Assembly: GCA_020425885.1 (NCBI GenBank)
Contig: JAGQRA010000586.1
Location: 1 to 6,301 of the forward strand
Source: Planctomycetota bacterium
Lineage (GTDB): Bacteria > Planctomycetota > UBA1135 > UBA2386
Length of the DNA: 6,301 bases
Direction of reading: 5' to 3'
In this document: in pieces, positions 1-5,252 of the stretch
Position numbering within the stretch: position 1 is the first letter of the stretch
Layout of the letters: each line of letters opens with the position of its first letter
The notes under the pieces: model-generated
What the model was told of the DNA's origin: nothing
The model's input: the letters and a program-made list of their open reading frames with translations, nothing else
The model's database searches: none
Translations under genes and position numbers: made by a program

Positions 1-820
1 CGGCCCGGGCGGCCGGCGAATCGGGCACCACCCGTTCGATCGTCGTGTCGGCCTCGATCCGCATCTCGGCGCCGATCCGGTCGGGCATCGGCCACGGGAA
101 CAGCACCGCGTCGGTCAGCGGCTGCCGTTGCCGCCACAGCTCGAGCGCCTGGCCGGTGCCGAGCTGGTGGCAGTGGATGCACGAGGCGTCGACGGCGGCG
201 GCGCCGCCGCTGAAGTCCACCGAGTCCTCGAAGCGTTCCAGCACCGCCATCTGCTCGGGCACGAGGGCGATGGCCTTGGCGCCGGTCTTGCCGGCGAGCG
301 CCGCCTTGTCGTTCGGATGGTCGGCATGCAGACGCAGGGCGCCTCGCAGCGCCTTCTTGAAGGCGTCGGCGGTCACGAAGGCGCTGCCGCCGCGGGCCGC
401 CGAACGGGTGCCGAAGCGGCCGTAGATCGTGCGATCGGCGTTGAGGAAGAAGGCCGCGAAGGTCGCGTCGTAGTCGAACTGGAACAGCGACAGGTCGAGT
501 CCGTTCGCCTGCACGACACGCACGCACACGAACTGCGACATCAGACCGGTCAGCTCAGCATCGTCGGGACGTGCCAACTGCACGTCGAAGCCTTGGCATT
601 CGCGTCAAGGTACTCAACGGAACGTGATCAGCAGCGGCTTGCCGGTCTCGAGCGCCTTCAGGAAACCCTGGTCGACGTCGTTGTAGATCCAGAGGTCGGA
701 GTCCTGCAGGTCGTTGCGGTCGGCGAGCACCTGGGCGCCTTCGCGCGCGTGACGTTGGGCCGTGAGCGGCGCGCACACCGTCGCGGTGAGCAGGAGGAGT
801 GGGAGGGTCCTGATCGTCAT
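1..820 (-). CDS. Secreted Trx7/PDZ-type thioredoxin-fold selenoprotein with two in-frame UGA codons (partial, C-terminus off left edge)
   Basis: Starting at ATG 820-818 the frame encodes a signal peptide (hydrophobic core about residues 6-20, likely cleavage near LTA-Q), then a thioredoxin-like segment. Two UGA codons follow, at 616-614 (residue 69) and 607-605 (residue 72), giving FR-U-VP-U-REC-QGFD; Cys75 follows. Beyond them the same frame stays open to the edge (273 codons) and reads as protein: QANGLDLSLFQFDYD, then FLNADRTIYGRFGTRS, typical of Thioredoxin_7-like proteins. A heme-type CIHCH motif lies at residues 214-218, and a PDZ-like start (IGAEMRIEADTTIERVVPDS) begins near residue 249. 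From memory, related planctomycete proteins carry CxxC at this site and are called Trx7/PDZ domain-containing (seleno)proteins. I infer an extracytoplasmic thiol/selenol redox role; the substrate is unknown. No clear Shine-Dalgarno is visible. A pseudogene with two nonsense mutations is the alternative, but both stops at the two redox Cys positions argues against it. Confidence 0.8.
572..598 (-). promoter_or_regulatory. Candidate bacterial SECIS-like hairpin downstream of the UGA pair
   Basis: In the minus-strand mRNA, UGCCAA (598-593) pairs perfectly with UUGGCA (577-572). Two more pairs (G591-C580, C590-G581) can form above a small internal loop, leaving apical loop UUCGACGU. The stem base lies 6 nt after the second UGA and 15 nt after the first; the apical loop begins about 16 and 25 nt downstream of them. 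That spacing agrees with what I recall for bacterial SECIS elements, which sit inside the coding region right after the UGA. It was found by eye, with no folding energy or SelB-binding evidence. Confidence 0.45.
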
Positions 821-963
821 GAGGGGCGCAACGTAGCGGGCCCGGGTCGAAGTCGCTGTCGCGATTCTGTCGCGTGGGCCCGGCTCTGGTGGAAACGCGG
901 CGAAGGCCGAGCGGCGTCGTTATCGGCTGACGACTTCGCGGTCGAGCCGGTAACGTGCGCGCC
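821..963. promoter_or_regulatory. Divergent intergenic region between selenoprotein and sulfatase genes
   Basis: These 143 bases separate two outward-facing genes and must hold both promoters or leaders, but I see no convincing -35/-10 pair on either strand. The region contains a short tandem direct repeat, CTGTCGCG at 856-863 and 867-874 (11-bp period). This is flanked by two copies of GGGCCCGG at 838-845 and 876-883. The repeats could be an operator, but in GC-rich DNA they may be chance. Confidence 0.3.
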
Positions 964-2994
964 ATGGTCCGCCTCACCCTCGCCCTGATCCTGCCGTTGT
1001 TCGCCGCCTCCGCGCTCGCGCAAGCGAAGCTGTCCGGCAGCCGACCCAACATCATCTTCCTGTTCAGCGACGACCACGCCGCGCACGCGATCTCGGCCTA
1101 CGGCTCGCGCATCAACGAGACGCCCAACATCGATCGCATCGCCAAGGGTGGCGTGCTGTTCCGCAACAACTTCTGCGGCAATTCGATCTGCGGGCCGTCG
1201 CGCGCGACCATCCTGACCGGCAAGCACTGCCACGTGAACGGCTTCATGCGCAACGGCAACCGCTTCGACCCCGATCAGGTGACGATGCCGAAGCTGCTGC
1301 AGAAGGCCGGCTACCAGACGGCGATGATCGGCAAGTGGCACCTCGAGTCCGACCCGCAGGGCTTCGACCACTGGATGATCCTGCCGGGGCAGGGGCAGTA
1401 CTACAATCCGGACTTCATCACGCCCACGGGGCGCGTTCGCATCGAAGGTCACGCCACCAACATCACCGCCGACCTCGCCCTCGAATGGCTCGAAGGTCGC
1501 GACGCCGACAAGCCGTTCCTGCTGATGTGCCAGCACAAGGCGCCGCATCGCAATTGGATGGCGGCACCCGAGGAGCTCGGTCTCTACCGCGATCGCGACA
1601 TCCCCGAGCCGGCGACCCTGTTCGACGACTACGCCGGCCGCCTGCCCGGGGCCGACCACACCGAGATGACGATCGCGCGGCACATGTACCTGCACTACGA
1701 CCTGCTGGTGCCGCCGACCGAGGCCGAGCGGGCGGCGGGCTTCCAGGGCCCCGACAACGCCTTCGACGGCATCATGCGGCGCATGACCGAGTCGCAGCGC
1801 GCGACCTGGGATGCGGCCTACGCCGCCGAGAACGAGGCCTTCCGCCAGAACGAGCCCCAGGGCAAGGACCGCGTGCGGTGGTACTACCAGCGCTACATCA
1901 AGAACTACCTGCGCTGCGTTGCCGGCGTCGACCGCAACATCGGCCGCGTGCTCGACTGGCTCGACGCGCATCCCGAGGTCAAGCAGAACACCGTCGTCGT
2001 CTACTCGTCGGACCAGGGCTTCTACCTCGGCGATCACGGCTGGTACGACAAGCGCTGGATGTACGAGGAGAGCTTCCGCATGCCGCTCGTCGTGCAGTGG
2101 CCCGAGCACATCGCGGCCGGCGTCGAGGTCGCGCAGCTGACGCAGAACATCGACTTCGCGCCGACGTTCCTCGATCTCGCCGGCGTCGAGGTCCCGGCGG
2201 CGGTGCAGGGCGAGAGCCTGGTGCCGCTGCTCGAGGGCAAGCGGCCCGACGCCTGGCGCGACGCGCTCTACTTCCACTACTACGAGTCGCACGCGGTCCA
2301 CATGGTGCCGGCGCACTACGGCGTGCGCACCGATCGCTACAAGCTGGTGCACTACTACGAGCCGGAGTGGAACGGCTGGGAGCTGTTCGATCTCGTCAAG
2401 GATCCCGACGAGCTGCACAATCTGGCCGACGAGCCGAGCCATGGCGCGATCCGGGCAGCGCTGCAGAAGCGTCTGGTCGAGCTGCGCAAGCAGTACGACG
2501 ACACCACGGGCGTGCTCGGCTCGTTCGAACTGACCGCCGGCATCGCCCGCGTGCAGCCCACGTCGGGCGGCCAGCGCATCTGGGCCAACGCGACCGGGGG
2601 CTACGCCCTCATGGCCGGCGATCCCGGCGGGCGCAAGCTCACGACGACGATGGCGCCGGTCGCCGGGCGTCAGCAACAGAACGGCTTCGTGCTGCTGTCC
2701 GGCGGCGATCCGCGGCAGCAGCTCGTTCGCGCCGGCATCGAGTTCGGCGCCAGGCGGCTCGTCGTGGTCGGCCCGGGCGGGATGAAGGTCCGGCAGAGCG
2801 CCAAGGTCGATTGGGACGGGTCGACGCAGGTCGAGGTCTCCGTCACGATCGACCTCGCGGGCCATCGTCTGGTCGCCGCGGCGCTCGGGCAACGCGTCGA
2901 GGCGACGTTGCCGGCTGACTGGACCGAGCTCACGGCCTGGGGCTACGGCGCCAGTAACGCCGAGACGGAGTTCACCGAGATGGTCATCGAGTAG
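964..2994 (+). CDS. Secreted S1-family sulfatase (arylsulfatase/N-acetylglucosamine-6-sulfatase-like)
   Basis: This is a 676-residue formylglycine-dependent sulfatase that hydrolyses sulfate esters, probably of a sulfated polysaccharide or glycan. The signal peptide covers residues 1-20 (MVRLTLALILPLFAASALAQ). The metal-binding Asp pair is D36-D37 (LFSDDHAAHAISAYGS). The maturation motif C76-G-P-S-R80 is intact, so Cys76 should become formylglycine through an enzyme encoded elsewhere. Further active-site signatures are GKWH (123-126), QHKAPH (190-195) and SDQGFYLGDHGWYDK (349-363). A DUF4976-like tail with YKLVHYYEPEWNGWELFDL precedes an extra C-terminal part (about 520-676) resembling the beta-sandwich on some planctomycete sulfatases. 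ATG 964 was preferred over GTG 955 because it gives a clean signal peptide. The exact substrate cannot be read from sequence. Its last 28 codons are duplicated at 4545-4632. Confidence 0.93.
   Translation: MVRLTLALILPLFAASALAQAKLSGSRPNIIFLFSDDHAAHAISAYGSRINETPNIDRIAKGGVLFRNNFCGNSICGPSRATILTGKHCHVNGFMRNGNRFDPDQVTMPKLLQKAGYQTAMIGKWHLESDPQGFDHWMILPGQGQYYNPDFITPTGRVRIEGHATNITADLALEWLEGRDADKPFLLMCQHKAPHRNWMAAPEELGLYRDRDIPEPATLFDDYAGRLPGADHTEMTIARHMYLHYDLLVPPTEAERAAGFQGPDNAFDGIMRRMTESQRATWDAAYAAENEAFRQNEPQGKDRVRWYYQRYIKNYLRCVAGVDRNIGRVLDWLDAHPEVKQNTVVVYSSDQGFYLGDHGWYDKRWMYEESFRMPLVVQWPEHIAAGVEVAQLTQNIDFAPTFLDLAGVEVPAAVQGESLVPLLEGKRPDAWRDALYFHYYESHAVHMVPAHYGVRTDRYKLVHYYEPEWNGWELFDLVKDPDELHNLADEPSHGAIRAALQKRLVELRKQYDDTTGVLGSFELTAGIARVQPTSGGQRIWANATGGYALMAGDPGGRKLTTTMAPVAGRQQQNGFVLLSGGDPRQQLVRAGIEFGARRLVVVGPGGMKVRQSAKVDWDGSTQVEVSVTIDLAGHRLVAAALGQRVEATLPADWTELTAWGYGASNAETEFTEMVIE
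2907..2994 (+). repeat. Direct repeat copy A: 3' end of sulfatase gene
   Basis: These 88 bases form the in-frame 3' end of the sulfatase (residues 649-676 plus TAG). They match 4545-4632 at 83 of 88 positions without gaps. Homology stops abruptly at both ends: the 5' side is different sequence, and the 3' side diverges directly after the stop codon. Confidence 0.95.
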
Positions 2995-3010
2995 GGCCGG
3001 AGCGGTGAGC

Positions 3011-3039
3011 TTGACGAATCGGGAAGGGTGACGTATGTG
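3011..3039 (+). promoter_or_regulatory. Possible sigma70-like promoter for the propeller gene
   Basis: TTGACG (3011-3016) is followed after 17 bases by TATGTG (3034-3039). The -35 is a 5/6 match and the spacing is ideal, but the -10 matches only 3/6. It sits in the 70-base gap between the sulfatase stop and the next gene. Planctomycete promoter consensus is poorly known to me, so this is weak. Confidence 0.25.
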
Positions 3040-3051
3040 TCGGCCGCTTCG

Positions 3052-3056
3052 AGGAG
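3052..3056 (+). promoter_or_regulatory. Shine-Dalgarno AGGAG ahead of ATG 3065
   Basis: AGGAG lies 8 bases before ATG 3065. It is the main reason for preferring this start over ATG 3035 or GTG 3191, and no other gene in the window has such a clear site. Confidence 0.5.
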
Positions 3057-3064
3057 ATCCGCAC

Positions 3065-4537
3065 ATGAACGGAAACCGTGTCGGCGTGCGAGTGGTGGCC
3101 TGTCTTGGGGGGGCGGATCGGGCCATTGCTCATCTGCCGGAGCCGAGCTGCTTCTTCCTCACGGAAGGCGCACCCTTCCAATGGCAGGGCGTGCGCGCAC
3201 GCCCTGCTTCCGTCCTGCTTCTTGGGGCCCTCGTAGCCACGACGATGTCTGCGACTGTGATCGCACAAGCGACCAATGGTTGGATCCAGGTCGGAGGCGG
3301 CCATGAGCGCTACCAGCACGCGATGGCGTATGACAGCCAGCGAGGTCGGACTGTGATGTTCGGGGGCTCGAGCTACACGATCCTGCAAGCCCGAACCCAT
3401 GAGTGGAACGGAGTGATGTGGGCAACGGTCTCCACCACCGGCCCGTCGGCCCGCGTCGGTCACGCAATGGCCTACGACAGCCAGCGCAACCGAACCGTGC
3501 TGTTTGGAGGCAGTAGCGCCTCCGGACCCCAAGGCGATACGTGGGAGTGGAACGGCACCAATTGGCAGCCGCAGATATGGGCCACGGGTCCGGCAGCCCA
3601 AGGTGACCATGCGATGGCCTATGACAGTCAGCGCGGGCGCACCGTGCTGTTCGGCCGCGGCGAAACATGGGCATGGGACGGCACGACGTGGTTGCAGGTA
3701 GCGAGCGTCGGCCCATCAAGCCGCACAGGACATGCGATGGCCTACGACAGCCACCGGGGCCAGACCGTGCTGTGGGGCGGCAGCGCCGGTGCTGACACCT
3801 GGGAGTGGGACGGCATCACGTGGACGCAGCGTGCCACGAGTGCGGGAGGTCCCTCCTGGGTTTTGGCCTCGAGCCCAGCAATGGTCTACGACAGCCAACG
3901 GCGCAGGACAGTGCTGTTCGCTGAGAGCTTCCTTTCCGCAGGAGCGACCTGGGATTGGGATGGTGTCACATGGACGCAGGTTCCCGTCAGTGGCCCGTCA
4001 GGCCGTACCGGTCACGCAATGGTCTACGACAGCCAGCGGAACCGTACCGTCCTGGTCGGCGGCAGCATGAACGGCGGCCTCTTCCAGTCTCTGGCTGACA
4101 CTTGGGAGTTGGGCTTTCCGGGTACGGCCACGACCTACGCGACTGGTTGCGGTAGCCCGGCGCTCGTCCTCTCCCCGGTTGCCTCGGCCAGGCCGATCAC
4201 AGGCGCAACGGCCCAGGCAGTGATGTCCCGCATCCCATCTTCGCTGGCATTTGTCGCGATCGGATGGAGCAACACGAATGTCGGTGCGTTCCCGCTGCCG
4301 CTTCCTCTGGTGAGCTACGGAATGCCCGGGTGTGACCTGCTGCAGTCGGCTGAGTTTGCCTTCGTTCCCGTCGTCTCGAGTGGTTCAGGCAGTGCGACTT
4401 ACAGCCTCGCCGTCCCGAACCAGCCTGGCTTGCTCGGCCTTCACTTATACCTGCAAGGCTGGGCCAATGCCCTGGGCCAGAACGCCGCCAACGTCATCGT
4501 CAGCAATGGAGTCGAGTGGGCGATCGGGAACTCGTAG
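3065..4537 (+). CDS. Secreted kelch-like six-repeat beta-propeller protein with planctomycete-type C-terminal module
   Basis: From ATG 3065 the product is 490 residues. A signal peptide core (ASVLLLGALVATTMSATVIAQ, about 48-68) follows an unusual 42-residue lead. Starting at GTG 3191 instead would give a normal 26-residue signal peptide, so the true start is uncertain. Six repeats beginning (H/P)AM(A/V)YDS(Q/H)R start at residues 85, 133, 182, 223, 271 and 317. Each runs into RTVLFGG and usually a TWEWDG-type strand, so a six-bladed propeller is likely. Residues 354-490 form a separate module with Cys362 (TGCGSP) and Cys423 (PGCDLL), possibly disulfide-linked, as in other planctomycete secreted proteins. 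No catalytic residues are recognisable; a binding or surface role is a guess. Codon use has more A/T-ending codons (CGA, GGA, GCA, CAA) than the sulfatase. The gene lies between two direct repeats of the sulfatase 3' end, suggesting insertion. Confidence 0.85.
   Translation: MNGNRVGVRVVACLGGADRAIAHLPEPSCFFLTEGAPFQWQGVRARPASVLLLGALVATTMSATVIAQATNGWIQVGGGHERYQHAMAYDSQRGRTVMFGGSSYTILQARTHEWNGVMWATVSTTGPSARVGHAMAYDSQRNRTVLFGGSSASGPQGDTWEWNGTNWQPQIWATGPAAQGDHAMAYDSQRGRTVLFGRGETWAWDGTTWLQVASVGPSSRTGHAMAYDSHRGQTVLWGGSAGADTWEWDGITWTQRATSAGGPSWVLASSPAMVYDSQRRRTVLFAESFLSAGATWDWDGVTWTQVPVSGPSGRTGHAMVYDSQRNRTVLVGGSMNGGLFQSLADTWELGFPGTATTYATGCGSPALVLSPVASARPITGATAQAVMSRIPSSLAFVAIGWSNTNVGAFPLPLPLVSYGMPGCDLLQSAEFAFVPVVSSGSGSATYSLAVPNQPGLLGLHLYLQGWANALGQNAANVIVSNGVEWAIGNS
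3184..3207. repeat. 24-bp perfect palindrome over the alternative GTG start
   Basis: The half-site gcagggcgtgcg is followed immediately by its exact reverse complement, giving 12+12 bp with no spacer. It overlaps the in-frame GTG at 3191 and lies just before the signal-peptide core. As RNA it could form a strong hairpin with a small loop; as DNA it could be an operator-like dyad. No U-tract follows, so it is not a typical terminator. Confidence 0.6.
3317..4120 (+). repeat. Six tandem propeller repeats within the gene
   Basis: Repeat units begin at 3317, 3461, 3608, 3731, 3875 and 4013, with spacings of 144, 147, 123, 144 and 138 bases. The core encoding AMAYDSQR is well conserved at DNA level (for example 'atggcctacgacagccag'), so the array may be recombinogenic. 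The third unit is shortest and the fifth has lost the GG after RTVLF. Confidence 0.85.
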
Positions 4538-4544
4538 GGAGGGA

Positions 4545-4632
4545 GTTGCCGGCGGACTGGACCGAGCTCACGGCCTGGGGCTACGGCGCCAGCAACGCCG
4601 AGACCGTGTTCACCGAGATGGTCGTCGAGTAG
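4545..4632 (+). pseudogene. Orphan 3' end of a sulfatase gene (direct repeat copy B)
   Basis: These 88 bases encode 28 residues plus TAG, nearly identical to the sulfatase C-terminus (LPADWTELTAWGYGASNAET...). They begin 7 bases after the stop of the propeller gene and have no start or upstream body. Five substitutions separate the copies: three synonymous (GCT/GCG, AGT/AGC, ACG/ACC) and two amino-acid changes (Glu to Val, Ile to Val). It is either the original end of the sulfatase gene displaced by an insertion, or the stub of a deleted tandem paralogue. Confidence 0.88.
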
Positions 4633-4650
4633 CGCGCCGGCTACTCGGCG
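4623..4650. terminator. Candidate bidirectional hairpin between convergent genes
   Basis: CGAGTAGC (4626-4633) pairs perfectly with GCTACTCG (4640-4647) around a 6-base loop, and the stem extends to 4623/4650 through a G-T wobble and two GC pairs. The arms contain the TAG of the orphan sulfatase tail (4630-4632) and the TAG of the opposing DUF gene (4643-4641). No U-tract is present, so termination is inferred from position and symmetry only. Copy A of the tail lacks the right arm. Confidence 0.45.
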
Positions 4651-5204
4651 CCGTCGAACGCCTGCCGGATCCAGCCGAGCAGTTCGCCGTCGACCTCAGC
4701 CTTCGTGGAGAGCCAGACCTTGTACTGGCACATGCCGCCCGGCTTCTGCGCGATCAGGCGATCGGTGCCAACGACGCCCTTCATGTTGATGCCGATCTCG
4801 AGGCGGCCCTTGGTGCCGGGTCCGATCAGCGCGAACTGCTTCTTGCGCCGCAGGCTGACGTTGGCCTTCTTCGGCGCGATCTCGAAGGCGCCGAACTTCG
4901 CGACCTTCGCCATCACCGCGTCGTGCAAGGCGCGCAGCGGTTGCTTGGCGCCGGCGTAGATCGCGTCGAGCGGATCGGCGCCGGCGCCGGCGGGCGCCGC
5001 CTCGGCCGCCTGGCGAAACATGTGGACGACGGTGTTGGCGTCGCCGTGGCCCATGCCGAGTTCCTCCTTGAGGAACTTCACCAGTTCGCCGTGCTTGGCG
5101 AGGCCGCTCTTCCTGAGCATGGCGTGCAGTTGCGCGTGGGTCTTGCCGGTGCGCTTCTCGATGTTGGCGAGCTGGGTCGCCAGGCCCTGGTCGGGGGAAC
5201 TCAT
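4641..5204 (-). CDS. DUF4287 and DUF5655 domain-containing protein
   Basis: This is a complete 187-residue cytoplasmic protein with no signal peptide or membrane segment. Residues about 6-58 match the DUF4287 pattern (IEKRTGKTHAQLHAMLRKSG, then LAKHGELVKFLKEELGMGHGDAN). Residues about 78-187 match DUF5655 (DAIYAGAKQPLRALHDAV, EIAPKKANVSLRRKKQFALI, ending LLGWIRQAFDGAE). The two domains commonly occur together in bacteria; their biochemical function is unknown to me. DUF5655 proteins resemble DNA- or ligand-binding alpha/beta folds, but that is speculation. The length is usual for the pair, so it looks intact. The start ATG 5204-5202 has no obvious Shine-Dalgarno. It lies 48 bases downstream of the prenyltransferase-repeat gene on the same strand, so co-transcription is possible. 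It converges on the orphan sulfatase tail. Confidence 0.88.
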   Translation of the reverse strand: MSSPDQGLATQLANIEKRTGKTHAQLHAMLRKSGLAKHGELVKFLKEELGMGHGDANTVVHMFRQAAEAAPAGAGADPLDAIYAGAKQPLRALHDAVMAKVAKFGAFEIAPKKANVSLRRKKQFALIGPGTKGRLEIGINMKGVVGTDRLIAQKPGGMCQYKVWLSTKAEVDGELLGWIRQAFDGAE

Positions 5205-5213
5205 CGCGGCATC

Positions 5214-5237
5214 GAACCCGAACTTCGCGTCGGGTTC
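5214..5237 (-). terminator. Hairpin in the gap between the two right-hand minus-strand genes
   Basis: GAACCCGA (5214-5221) and TCGGGTTC (5230-5237) form a perfect 8-bp inverted repeat around an 8-base loop. Read on the minus strand it follows the stop of the upstream gene by 15 bases and precedes the DUF4287 start by 9. It could be an attenuating terminator or a 5'-leader hairpin. There is no U-tract. Confidence 0.35.
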
Positions 5238-5252
5238 AAACGGTCCGGCTGT

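Noticed and set aside
1..613. Frameshift as the cause of the interrupted redox gene
   Set aside because: The reading frame is the same before and after the two UGA codons, so no frame change is needed.
614..820. A stand-alone 68-residue secreted protein ending at the first UGA
   Set aside because: It would stop in the middle of a thioredoxin-like motif, and the same frame continues with protein-like, motif-rich sequence to the window edge.
128..988. Plus-strand open frame opposite the selenoprotein gene
   Set aside because: It runs antisense to a better-supported gene and has compositionally biased sequence without motifs.
817..3126. Long open frame on the minus strand opposite the sulfatase (769 codons)
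   Set aside because: It is a GC-rich shadow: low-complexity Arg/Ala/Val-rich translation with no domains, while the plus strand has an intact sulfatase with all active-site motifs.
2995..4544. Insertion sequence or phage-type mobile element
   Set aside because: No transposase, integrase or terminal inverted repeats are present in the segment; only the direct repeats of the sulfatase end support insertion.
5205..5240. tRNA T-arm-like sequence (GGGTTCGAT) on the minus strand
   Set aside because: No acceptor, D or anticodon stems can be found around it; it is part of a simple 8-bp inverted repeat.
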